Under the pieces are notes generated by a model, which was not told where the DNA came from, did no database searches, and saw only the letters and a list, made by a program, of their open reading frames with translations. A DNA stretch of 47,826 nucleotides, taken from positions 1-47,826 of the forward strand of contig JAAZDW010000007.1 of NCBI GenBank assembly GCA_012512595.1. Direction: 5' to 3'. The translations under genes and the position numbers were made by a program. The DNA is from Erysipelothrix sp. (GTDB taxonomy: Bacteria > Bacillota_I > Bacilli_A > Erysipelotrichales > Erysipelotrichaceae). Positions 40,694 through 47,826 of the stretch are shown one piece after another. Numbering within the stretch: the stretch's first letter is position 1; each line of letters starts with the position of its first letter.

Positions 40694-43297
40694 ATGAATA
40701 AACAGTTTGTGTATTTATTTTCTGAGGGAAGTGCAAAGATGCGTAACACACTTGGAGGCAAGGGAGCTAACTTAGCAGAAATGACGAGGTTAAATCTTCC
40801 GGTACCACAAGGTTTTATTGTAAGTACAGACGCATGTAACGACTATTATGATAATGATGGAAAAATGTCTGACGATATAATTAGTCAGGTCAATAAAAAT
40901 ATGAAGTCATTAGAAAAGATTACAAGAAAGAATTTTAATTCCAATGATAATCCACTTTTGGTATCAGTAAGATCAGGGGCCAGAGCCTCAATGCCAGGAA
41001 TGATGGATACAGTCTTGAATTTAGGTTTAAATGATGAAGTCGCAGCTGCGATGGCAAAAACTAATGCTAGACTTGCTTATGACTCATATCGTCGCCTAAT
41101 TCAAATGTTTGCAGATGTTGCTCAAGGTGTTGATAAAAAACATTTTGATGTTGTAATCGATACGATAGTTGATGATCAAAAAGTTGAAACTGATCATGAT
41201 TTATCAGTTGAAGCACTACAAGAAGTAGTACTTAGATATAAAGAAGTATATCAACGTGAAGTCGGCGAACAATTTCCACAAGACCCACAAGTACAATTAC
41301 TTCAATCTATAGAAGCTGTCTTTAAGTCATGGGAAAACCCACGCGCTAAGTATTACCGTAAACTTAATAGTATTCCAGACTCATGGGGAACAGCAGTTAC
41401 CATTCAAGAAATGGTCTTTGGAAACATGGGCGAGGGTTGTGCAACTGGTGTTGCCTTTTCTAGAAACCCAGCAACTGGTACAAAAGAATTATATGGTGAG
41501 TTTTTATTTGATGCTCAAGGTGAAGACGTCGTTGCCGGTACACATACGCCACTGCCAATTTCCAAATTAAAAGAAGAAATGCCAGATCAATATAATGAAT
41601 TTTTAGAAATTGCAGAATTACTTGAAAAGCACTACCATGATATGCAAGATATGGAATTTACAATTGAAAATTACAAACTATATATACTACAAACAAGATC
41701 AGGCAAAAGAACTGCCCAAGCAGCTGTTAAAATCGCCAACGACTTATTTAAAGAAGGCGTAATTTCAAAACAAGAAGCGATTGATAGTCTAGACTTAGAT
41801 ATTATTGATGGCTTATTACACCCACAATTTCAACTTGAAGCTTTGGCTAAAGTAGAACCAATCGCAAGTGGTCTACCAGCATCACCTGGTGCTGCCAGTG
41901 GTTTAATTGTTTTTGATGCTAAAAAGGCGGTTGAGTATTCAGAAAAAGGTCGACCAATTATTTTAGTAAGAATGGAAACATCACCAGAAGACATTGAAGG
42001 AATGCATTTATCATCAGGAATCTTAACTGCTAGAGGTGGGATGACCTCACATGCGGCCGTTGTTGCCAGAGGTATGGGTAAGTCTTGTATTGTTGGAAGT
42101 ACTGACTTAAGAGTTTATGATGACTATGTTATGATCAAAGATCGCAAGTTTTTTGAAGGTGACCAAATCTCAATTGATGGCGGTACTGGTTTTGTTTATG
42201 AAGGCCAAATTGAAACTCAAAGTGTAGCGATTGGCGAAGACTTTGACAATATTTTACAGTGGTCAGATGAAATTGCCGATTTAAAAGTCTATACAAATGC
42301 CGATAGTTCAGCTGAAATTCAAATGGCCTTAGACTTTGGAGCCAAAGGTGTTGGTTTAGTTAGAACTGAACATATGTTTTTTGAGGCTGATCGGATCCGT
42401 GCGGTTAGAGAAATGATTTTAAGTACAAATCAAATGCAACGTGAAGTAGCCTTAAGTAAAATTCTACCAATTCAACGTGATGACTTTGAAAAGATTTTTA
42501 GAACGGTTAGAGAACTTCCAGTTACTATTAGATACTTGGACCCACCGCTACATGAATTTATGCCAACTACAACTCAAGACATTGAAGAACTTGCTGATGT
42601 TATGGGAATGAGTGTCCATGAGATTCGCGATACGATTAGATCATTACATGAATTTAATCCAATGATGGGCCACCGTGGCTGTCGTTTAGCGATTACCTAT
42701 CCAGAAATTGCCTTAATGCAAACACAGGCCATTATTGAAGCGGCGATTAATGTTACAAAAGAATTGGGTGGAGTTGTTTTACAACCAGAAATAATGATTC
42801 CTTTAGTTGGCGATGTTGAAGAGTTTAACTACTTGGCAAGACAAGTTAAAACTTTAGCTAACGAATTAATTGAAAAAGCCAATGTTGATGTTCACTATAC
42901 TGTAGGAACTATGATTGAACTTCCAAGAGCTTGTATCTTAGCTGATGAAATTGCAAAAGAAGCAGATTTCTTCTCCTTTGGTACCAATGACTTAACGCAA
43001 ATGACTTATGGCTTTAGCCGTGATGATGCTGGAGGCTTTTTAAAGAGTTACTATGATTTAAATATTTATGCAAAAGATCCATTTAGCACCTTAGATACTA
43101 AAGGCGTTGGCGAATTAATTAAAATCGCGATTAATAAAGCTCGTGCCATTAAGCCAGATTTAAAAATTGGTATTTGTGGTGAACATGGTGGTGACCCAGC
43201 TTCCATAGCTTTCTTTAAAGAAGTTGGAATGAACTATGTATCTTGTTCTCCATTTAGAGTTCCAATCGCAAGAATTAGTTTAGCAAGAGATAAATAA
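40694..43297 (+). CDS. ppdK: Pyruvate, phosphate dikinase
   Basis: An 867-residue enzyme interconverting pyruvate + ATP + Pi and phosphoenolpyruvate + AMP + PPi. In low-GC anaerobes it often works glycolytically with pyrophosphate. The N-terminal ATP-grasp domain starts with GGKGANLAEM and includes SVRSGARASMPGMMDTVLN. The swivelling domain has the phospho-histidine motif GGMTSHAAVVARG. The C-terminal TIM barrel contains LVRTEHMFF, MGHRGCRLA, FSFGTNDLTQMTYG and CGEHGGDP with the catalytic Cys. Full length. An AGGAGG ribosome binding site and a TATAAT promoter are present, with a cre-like site. Monocistronic. Confidence 0.97.
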   Translation: MNKQFVYLFSEGSAKMRNTLGGKGANLAEMTRLNLPVPQGFIVSTDACNDYYDNDGKMSDDIISQVNKNMKSLEKITRKNFNSNDNPLLVSVRSGARASMPGMMDTVLNLGLNDEVAAAMAKTNARLAYDSYRRLIQMFADVAQGVDKKHFDVVIDTIVDDQKVETDHDLSVEALQEVVLRYKEVYQREVGEQFPQDPQVQLLQSIEAVFKSWENPRAKYYRKLNSIPDSWGTAVTIQEMVFGNMGEGCATGVAFSRNPATGTKELYGEFLFDAQGEDVVAGTHTPLPISKLKEEMPDQYNEFLEIAELLEKHYHDMQDMEFTIENYKLYILQTRSGKRTAQAAVKIANDLFKEGVISKQEAIDSLDLDIIDGLLHPQFQLEALAKVEPIASGLPASPGAASGLIVFDAKKAVEYSEKGRPIILVRMETSPEDIEGMHLSSGILTARGGMTSHAAVVARGMGKSCIVGSTDLRVYDDYVMIKDRKFFEGDQISIDGGTGFVYEGQIETQSVAIGEDFDNILQWSDEIADLKVYTNADSSAEIQMALDFGAKGVGLVRTEHMFFEADRIRAVREMILSTNQMQREVALSKILPIQRDDFEKIFRTVRELPVTIRYLDPPLHEFMPTTTQDIEELADVMGMSVHEIRDTIRSLHEFNPMMGHRGCRLAITYPEIALMQTQAIIEAAINVTKELGGVVLQPEIMIPLVGDVEEFNYLARQVKTLANELIEKANVDVHYTVGTMIELPRACILADEIAKEADFFSFGTNDLTQMTYGFSRDDAGGFLKSYYDLNIYAKDPFSTLDTKGVGELIKIAINKARAIKPDLKIGICGEHGGDPASIAFFKEVGMNYVSCSPFRVPIARISLARDK

Positions 43298-43299
43298 AC

Positions 43300-43323
43300 A
43301 AAAAGACGGCTTGCCGTCTTTTT
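43300..43323 (+). terminator. Intrinsic terminator after ppdK
   Basis: AAAAAGACGGC/GCCGTCTTTTT, a very compact perfect hairpin. Confidence 0.93.
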
Positions 43324-43377
43324 CATTAACACTTAATAAATACATAGTTATGTGTTAAAATTATAAAAGGTGATACG

Positions 43378-44211
43378 ATGATAGACTTACACATAAAGAC
43401 ATCTTTAAGCACAGGGCAAATGAGTGTTTATCGATTATTAAAAACAGTCGAAGAAGAAAATTTAGTTTATTTTTCAATTGTAGATAAAAATCATGCCCTT
43501 GCCTACAATTTAATTGAGATGGCAGAGCATAAAAATCTAATTACAGGAACCGCAATTAATACCCACTATAAAGGGATGCCAATAGACTTACTTGGTTATG
43601 ACATTGATGTCGATGTGATTAATGCTTGGTATGACCGAAACTATACGATGCAACAAGTCGAATGGATTGAACGTGATCGGTCTAAAAGAATTGTAGAGAT
43701 GTTAAAGTCTAAAGGTTTTGAATTACAAGTTAACTATACTCGCTATGATAAATTAGGGATAACGATTAAAGAAATCTTTGATGAACTTATCGAAAAGTAT
43801 CCTGATTTTGTTTTTTCTAATGTCCGTGATTTTAGACTCTATGGCTTAAATAATCCTAGTCATCAATACTATATTGATCAGACAATGTATCTGCCAGAAA
43901 TCGATGAGGCAATCGCAATCATTAAAAAGGCTAATGGTAAAGTGTTTTTAGCCCATCCTTTTGAGTATCGAGTTGATATAAGTGGCTTGTTGGAAATGGT
44001 TTTAGAAAAACACTTAGATGGAATTGAAGTTTTTCATGCTTCAATCTCAGTTTTAAATTCTTTAAAATTAATTGAGTTTTGTGAAACGGCAAAGATTATG
44101 GCATCAATAGGTAGTGGTTATGTTGGTCATGAAGAATTGATCCCTTTAGGTGTACATTTAGATGAAGAAATATTAAATAAAGATTGTTTTAATTGGATAT
44201 TCAATAGATAG
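43378..44211 (+). CDS. PHP-domain protein with degenerate metal site
   Basis: A 277-residue PHP (polymerase and histidinol phosphatase) domain protein. Recognisable are DLHIKT (family: DLHTHS), SIVDKNHA (family: ITDHD), VFLAHPFEY and GIEVFHA. Several metal ligands are missing: the second His of HxH is Lys7, the SDG Asp is Thr12, the TDHD motif is reduced to Asp36, and the final GSDFHG reads GSGYVGH. It is homologous over its whole length to the minus-strand gene at 44795-45649, which keeps more ligands. It may be a non-catalytic or altered-specificity relative. The deoxyribosyltransferase gene starts 11 bases downstream, so they are co-transcribed. Confidence 0.87.
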   Translation: MIDLHIKTSLSTGQMSVYRLLKTVEEENLVYFSIVDKNHALAYNLIEMAEHKNLITGTAINTHYKGMPIDLLGYDIDVDVINAWYDRNYTMQQVEWIERDRSKRIVEMLKSKGFELQVNYTRYDKLGITIKEIFDELIEKYPDFVFSNVRDFRLYGLNNPSHQYYIDQTMYLPEIDEAIAIIKKANGKVFLAHPFEYRVDISGLLEMVLEKHLDGIEVFHASISVLNSLKLIEFCETAKIMASIGSGYVGHEELIPLGVHLDEEILNKDCFNWIFNR

Positions 44212-44222
44212 GAAATGATAAT

Positions 44223-44705
44223 ATGAAAAAAGTTAAAGTTTATTTCGCTAGTCCACTCTTTAGTGCGATGGAACAAGAATACAATGCAAATGTTGTAAAA
44301 AAATTAAGAGCGGCCAATCCCAATCTAGACATTTATTTACCGCAAGAAAATATGGCAATTAATGACAAAAGCTTATATGCCGACAGTCTGATGATTGCGC
44401 GCGGAGACAATGAACGTCTTGACGATTCAGACTTACTTATTGCAGTTTTAGATGGAGTGGCAATTGATGTTGGTGTGGCGACAGAAATTGGTTATGCTTA
44501 TGCACGTGGAGTTAAAACGATTGGTTTGTATACTGATGTACGTCAAGGTCTTGGGGCTACATCTGATAAAATTGATGCGCTCACAAGTCAAGTTGCTGAA
44601 AATCAATTTCACTACATTAATCTGTATACAATTGGTTGTATAAAAGACAATGGTAAAATTGTTGTAAGTCTTGATGAATTAATTAAAGAAGTAGAAAACT
44701 TATAA
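44223..44705 (+). CDS. Nucleoside 2-deoxyribosyltransferase
   Basis: A 160-residue enzyme moving deoxyribose between bases in nucleoside salvage. It starts with VYFASPLFSAMEQEYN (base-binding Gly/Ser/Phe loop), has DDSDLLIAVLDGVAIDVGVATEIGYAYARG with the catalytic Glu in ATEIG and Asp in VLDG, and ends in a typical LDELIKEV helix. Together with adenosine deaminase and the nucleotidases it indicates active nucleoside scavenging. The ribosome binding site GGAAATG is modest. It follows the degenerate PHP gene by 11 bases, so their roles may be connected. Confidence 0.93.
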   Translation: MKKVKVYFASPLFSAMEQEYNANVVKKLRAANPNLDIYLPQENMAINDKSLYADSLMIARGDNERLDDSDLLIAVLDGVAIDVGVATEIGYAYARGVKTIGLYTDVRQGLGATSDKIDALTSQVAENQFHYINLYTIGCIKDNGKIVVSLDELIKEVENL

Positions 44706-44731
44706 AATCTTTATATAATATTTAGTTAAAT

Positions 44732-44767
44732 AAAAATGAGAACAGAAATAAATGTTCTCATTTTTTT
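44732..44767. terminator. Bidirectional intrinsic terminator
   Basis: AAAAATGAGAACA/TGTTCTCATTTTT with T-tract, between convergent genes. Confidence 0.93.
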
Positions 44768-44794
44768 ATATTGGATAAAAATTATTGAAGCTGT

Positions 44795-45649
44795 TTAATC
44801 AGAAGTTGTTTGTCGATATTTATTTAACCAATCAAAGCACTTGGCTTTAAATAGTTTTGAGTGAACACTAATACCGATTGGAATCAGATAACGTGATTTT
44901 CTAAAATCACTACCACCACTAGCTCTAAGGTTGTTTTCCTTACATATATTTATAAGTTTTAAAGATTGGCGCATGGCGGCACTGGGGTGAAAGACTTCTA
45001 TCCCATCAATGCCTTCAATAATCAAGCGGTCGATTAAAGGTTCTACCTTAACATTATATTCATAAGGGTGGGCTAAAAAGACTAAGCCCCCAGCCTTTTT
45101 AATAACATCAAATATTTCTTTGTAACTAAGGTGCATACTTGCTTCATTTAAAAAGAAGGGACTAAAAGGATTGGATAAACCATTACGATAAAAGTCATTA
45201 TAGTCTAAAAACGGAAAATCTGGATTATTCTTTTCGGCATCATAGTAGACCAGTTTTTTACTAATGCCTTTTTCGACTAAGGATAATTGAATATTATCAG
45301 AAAGTTTTATATTATTGTCATTCATAATCTTAACGAGTTTGTCAAAGAATTGATACTCGCGTTTTTCAATATTTGCCTTACTATATTTCTCATAGTAAAA
45401 GCTATTGATAATAGATGGGTTGACTTCATAGCCAATGATATTAATCAAAAGTCCATCAATGGAAGTTGTAAAGATAACGCCTGAGATTAAATTTGGATAC
45501 TTTGCCATGTCAAAATTATTGTAGGCAAGGCAGTTGTCATTATCAGTAATTGAAAAGATGTCTAAGTCTTTCTCTTTTACTAAAGCTAATATTTCCTGAA
45601 CATTATACTCGCCAATACTTTGTTTTGTGTGGATGTGTAAGTCAATCAT
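44795..45649 (-). CDS. PHP-domain metal-dependent phosphoesterase-like protein
   Basis: A 284-residue PHP protein, paralogue of the product of 43378-44211. It retains DLHIHT (His5, His7), SITDNDN (Asp36, Asp38), VFLAHPYEY and SGGSDFR, that is most metal ligands; the SDG Asp (Ile12) and the last His of DxH (Arg) are altered. Activity as a phosphoesterase on nucleotides or small phosphates is possible. The ribosome binding site AGGAGG is ideal. It is transcribed alone, convergent to the deoxyribosyltransferase gene; its location next to the degenerate copy points to a local duplication with inversion. Confidence 0.87.
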   Translation of the reverse strand: MIDLHIHTKQSIGEYNVQEILALVKEKDLDIFSITDNDNCLAYNNFDMAKYPNLISGVIFTTSIDGLLINIIGYEVNPSIINSFYYEKYSKANIEKREYQFFDKLVKIMNDNNIKLSDNIQLSLVEKGISKKLVYYDAEKNNPDFPFLDYNDFYRNGLSNPFSPFFLNEASMHLSYKEIFDVIKKAGGLVFLAHPYEYNVKVEPLIDRLIIEGIDGIEVFHPSAAMRQSLKLINICKENNLRASGGSDFRKSRYLIPIGISVHSKLFKAKCFDWLNKYRQTTSD

Positions 45650-45831
45650 AAATACCTCCTACAGTAATTATCGTAAAAACACGCTAAGGTTATTATAACA
45701 ATTAAACCAAAAATTTACACCCGATTTATTAATGTGCTATACTTATCTAGTTGTTTAAATCGTTTGTTTACTAATTAAGTATAGATCAACAATTTCGATT
45801 AATAATGTTTATAAAAGGAGTATTATAAAAA

Positions 45832-46272
45832 ATGGTAAGAAAAATGTTAAAAAGTGATAAAGAATTATTTTTAAAGATGACAAGGTCATTTTATAATTCT
45901 GAAAGTGTTTTATTTGATATCCCTGAGCAATTTCATCTTAAAACTTTTAATGAAATGATGAAAAGTGACCAATATCTCACGGGTTACATCTTAATGAAAG
46001 ATAGACAGCCAGCTGGCTATGCCTTAACTTCTAAGTACTATTCCCATGAAGCAGGAGGCTTAACTTTATTTGTAGATGAATTATATGTCTTAAGGACTTA
46101 TCGCTCACTGGGCCTTGGTAAAGAGTTCTTTAATTATCTTAAAAATAATCTAGATGAACAAGTTGTTCGGTTGAGACTTGAAGTTGAATCGGAAAATACG
46201 GGGGCAATTAATTTATATAGTAAAGAAGGGTTTAGTTTTTTAAAGTATAAACAAATGATAATGGATATTTAA
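45832..46272 (+). CDS. GNAT-family N-acetyltransferase
   Basis: A 146-residue acetyltransferase. VDELYVLRTYRSLGLGKEFF holds the acetyl-CoA binding motif (R/Q-x-x-G-x-G/A) and LRLEVESENTGAINLYSKEGF the final strand-helix of the GNAT fold. Substrate unknown. AAAAGGAG precedes the ATG at 11 bases. It is a single gene closed by a hairpin that also ends the tRNA-Arg transcript from the other strand. Confidence 0.9.
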   Translation: MVRKMLKSDKELFLKMTRSFYNSESVLFDIPEQFHLKTFNEMMKSDQYLTGYILMKDRQPAGYALTSKYYSHEAGGLTLFVDELYVLRTYRSLGLGKEFFNYLKNNLDEQVVRLRLEVESENTGAINLYSKEGFSFLKYKQMIMDI

Positions 46273-46278
46273 GTAATG

Positions 46279-46305
46279 AAAAAGGGAAGTTTAAACTTCC
46301 CTTTT
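46279..46305. terminator. Bidirectional intrinsic terminator
   Basis: AAAAGGGAAGT/ACTTCCCTTTT hairpin between the GNAT gene and the minus-strand tRNA-Arg. Confidence 0.92.
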
Positions 46306-46314
46306 GATTTGTTT

Positions 46315-46391
46315 TGGCGCGCCCGACAGGACTTGAACCTGCAGCCGCTTGGATCGGAACCAAGTGCGCTATCCAATTGCGCCACGAGCGC
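46315..46391 (-). tRNA. tRNA-Arg (anticodon CCG)
   Basis: A 77-base cloverleaf with CCA encoded. Acceptor stem GCGCTCG/CGGGCGC (one G-T pair), anticodon stem CTTGG/CCAAG around loop TTCCGAT, T-arm GCAGG-TTCAAGT-CCTGT. Anticodon CCG reads CGG. Its first base is immediately next to the last base of the uppP stop codon, so it is probably released from the uppP transcript by RNase P. Confidence 0.96.
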
Positions 46392-47219
46392 CTATACGAA
46401 TATCAACTTTAAGCCAGCGACGGCTAGAATTAATATTCCTAAACCGATTCTATAATAGCCAAAGGCGGTAAAGTCATTTCTTCTAATATATTGAAGTAAG
46501 TGTTTAATCGCCACAATCGAGACTACAAAGGAAACAACTGTTGCCAAAATTAGAATAAAGAATTCATTGCCATTAAAAGTTAAGCCAGTACTTAAAATAA
46601 ATTTTAATAGTTTTAAGCCACTAGCTCCAAACATAGCTGGAATTGCAAGAAAGAATGAAAATTCAGTTGCAGCTAAACGCGAAACCCCAAGGATTAGTGC
46701 GCCAATAATTGTTGCTCCAGATCTTGATGTGCCAGGGATGACCGCTAATAGTTGAAATATTCCAATTAAAAAGGCCGTTTTCATATCGATTGCGCCAACT
46801 GAATTAATCTTTGGGGTTGTTGTTTTATTATGTTTTTCAACCACAATAAATAAGACCCCATAAATAATTAAGGTAGCGGCAATAACTAAAGGACTTTCTG
46901 ATATATAATCATCTAAAAGTGCGGCAATAATTAATGGTAGTGAGGCAATAAAAATCATAAACCATAAGCGATAAGAACTAGTCTTTTCATCAGCACTTTT
47001 ATTTTTAGCAAAAGGGTTTAACATATTAAAGTACAAAACTACAACAGCTAAAATTGAGCCTAACTGAATAACTACTAGAAATAATTTCCAAAACTCATCA
47101 CCAACATTTAATTTAATGATGTCATTTAGTAAGATTAAGTGAGCTGTACTACTAATTGGAAGCCATTCAGTAATACCTTGTAAAATCCCTAAGATAATTG
47201 CTTTAATAAATTCAATCAT
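46392..47219 (-). CDS. uppP: Undecaprenyl-diphosphatase (BacA/UppP)
   Basis: A 275-residue integral membrane enzyme that dephosphorylates undecaprenyl diphosphate, recycling the lipid carrier for cell-envelope polymers and giving bacitracin resistance. Signature one, GILQGITEWLPISSTAH with Glu18, Ser23-Ser24 and His27, and signature two, PGTSRSGATIIGALILG, are intact, in a protein of about eight helices. AGGAGAAAG precedes the ATG. Its TAG stop directly touches tRNA-Arg, and tRNA-Val lies 93 bases upstream on the same strand without an obvious terminator between, which suggests a tRNA-mRNA-tRNA transcript. Its presence argues for wall or glycan-polymer synthesis. Confidence 0.96.
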   Translation of the reverse strand: MIEFIKAIILGILQGITEWLPISSTAHLILLNDIIKLNVGDEFWKLFLVVIQLGSILAVVVLYFNMLNPFAKNKSADEKTSSYRLWFMIFIASLPLIIAALLDDYISESPLVIAATLIIYGVLFIVVEKHNKTTTPKINSVGAIDMKTAFLIGIFQLLAVIPGTSRSGATIIGALILGVSRLAATEFSFFLAIPAMFGASGLKLLKFILSTGLTFNGNEFFILILATVVSFVVSIVAIKHLLQYIRRNDFTAFGYYRIGLGILILAVAGLKLIFV

Positions 47220-47312
47220 ATTCTTTCTCCTAACAAAGTCTTTAAATAAAAAATAGAAAGAGTAAGATCTTCATCTCTTCATCCTTCTACAACTTCTAAT
47301 TTATTATATAAA

Positions 47313-47387
47313 TGGTGGTCGCTAAGGGATTTGAACCCCTGACCCCCTGCACGTCAAGCAGGTGCTCTCCCCCTGAGCTAAGCGACC
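47313..47387 (-). tRNA. tRNA-Val (anticodon GAC)
   Basis: A 75-base cloverleaf with CCA encoded. Acceptor GGTCGCT/AGCGACC, D-arm with GCTCAGGGGGAGAGC, anticodon stem CCTGC/GCAGG around loop TTGACGT, T-arm with GGTTCAAATCC. Anticodon GAC reads GTC and GTT. Confidence 0.96.
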
Positions 47388-47443
47388 ATCTTTAAAATTG
47401 TATCATAAACTTACAATTGATTCAATCAAAAAGTTTAATATTA

Positions 47444-47826
47444 TTAGAAAACAAAGTGAAAAACTCCATATACTCCAAGACTCATAATCACAGCTGCCAT
47501 TAAGATTCCACAAAAGATAGAAATCATCGCTTTTTTAAATTCAATATTAAGTAAACTTGCGATTAAGGCCCCAGTCCATGCCCCAGTTCCTGGAAGCGGA
47601 ATTCCAACATAAAACATTAAACCCCAAAATTCTAGTGTTTCAATACGATGACTTTTACCCATCGCTCTATTTTTAAGTTTTGAAATAACACTAGTCAAAA
47701 TATTATGCTTTTCCATAAATTTAAATATTTGTTTAATAAATAATAAAATAAAAGGAATTGGAACTAAGTTGGCAAAAATAGTAATAATTAAAGTTTTAGT
47801 TAAACTAAAGCCATAAAGGTATCCAG
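47444..47826 (-). CDS. Small multi-drug export-family membrane protein (COG2426), C-terminal part
   Basis: The frame is open to the right window edge, so the N-terminus is missing; 126 codons are visible. Beginning at the edge it reads GYLYGFSLTKTLI, then FANLVPIPFILLFIKQIF, a charged cytoplasmic loop KLKNRAMGKSHRIETLEF, WGLMFYVGIPLPGTGAWTGA and a last helix. This order, with the PLPGTGAWTGA motif, is that of the Sm_multidrug_ex family (PF06695), named from weak evidence of drug export. The ATG at 47716 is an internal methionine, not the start. The product probably has four helices in full. Confidence 0.85.
   Translation of the reverse strand, partial: GYLYGFSLTKTLIITIFANLVPIPFILLFIKQIFKFMEKHNILTSVISKLKNRAMGKSHRIETLEFWGLMFYVGIPLPGTGAWTGALIASLLNIEFKKAMISIFCGILMAAVIMSLGVYGVFHFVF

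Noticed and set aside
1-47826. Mycoplasma-type code with TGA as tryptophan
   Set aside because: TGA ends znuC and the ArsC-like gene at natural family ends, and tryptophan is encoded by TGG throughout.
1-47826. CRISPR arrays, insertion sequences, prophage or rRNA genes
   Set aside because: No regularly spaced direct repeats, transposase motifs, phage structural genes or ribosomal RNA sequences were seen.

Overview
This window comes from a strongly A+T-rich bacterium that uses the standard code: TGA is a real stop at the end of the zinc ATPase gene and in the arsC-like/yaaA overlap. Strong AGGAGG-type ribosome binding sites, lipoprotein signal peptides, CIRCE, Fur-family and cre-like operators, DegV, YaaA, LicD, UppP and pyruvate phosphate dikinase together point to a low-GC Gram-positive or wall-less relative (Bacillota, or the Izemoplasma/Acholeplasma/Haloplasma side of Mycoplasmatota). 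The exact lineage is inference.

Region by region. 1-3.2 kb holds the start of an MMPL-type exporter with its TetR repressor and operator, a lipoprotein, a PfkB sugar kinase and a CsbD stress protein. 3.27-9.8 kb is a long TetR-headed operon of two ABC-2 export modules, starting at a promoter with paired inverted operators. 9.9-11.8 kb has a CIRCE-controlled small heat-shock gene and an unrecognised 353-residue protein. 12-17 kb is a damage-control or defence-like island: a NUDIX enzyme tightly coupled to a PLD-helicase-DUF3427 protein, then a heavily decayed DUF262/DUF1524 (GmrSD-like) gene. 17.9-23.1 kb carries two very similar cytosolic 5'-nucleotidase-family enzymes. Between them lie an OsmC-like protein and the most unusual gene of the window, a protein with an N-terminal ubiquitin-conjugating-enzyme (E2/UBC) fold fused to a multi-pass membrane domain.

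23-28.8 kb is mixed metabolism and stress: transaldolase-like aldolase, a 53-residue protein, adenosine deaminase, a cysteine-motif protein, GNAT, a double CsbD protein, GlsB/YeaQ and DJ-1/PfpI. 28.8-32.5 kb is a complete zinc-uptake operon, znuA-znuC-znuB-zur, with a Fur/Zur-type operator and a trailing pcp. 32.5-40 kb holds LicD, a DEAD-box helicase, an ArsC-like protein plus YaaA, YihY/BrkB, a nitroreductase, a cysteine-bearing membrane protein and DegV. 40.2-45.7 kb holds acylphosphatase, ppdK with a cre-like site, two diverged PHP-domain proteins and a nucleoside deoxyribosyltransferase. The right end carries a GNAT, tRNA-Arg(CCG) directly abutting uppP, tRNA-Val(GAC) and a partial small-multidrug-export-family gene.

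Functional themes are nucleoside salvage (adenosine deaminase, two nucleotidases, deoxyribosyltransferase, NUDIX), stress response, metal homeostasis and TetR-controlled export. Most genes are separated by clear intrinsic terminators, so operon borders are easy to see.
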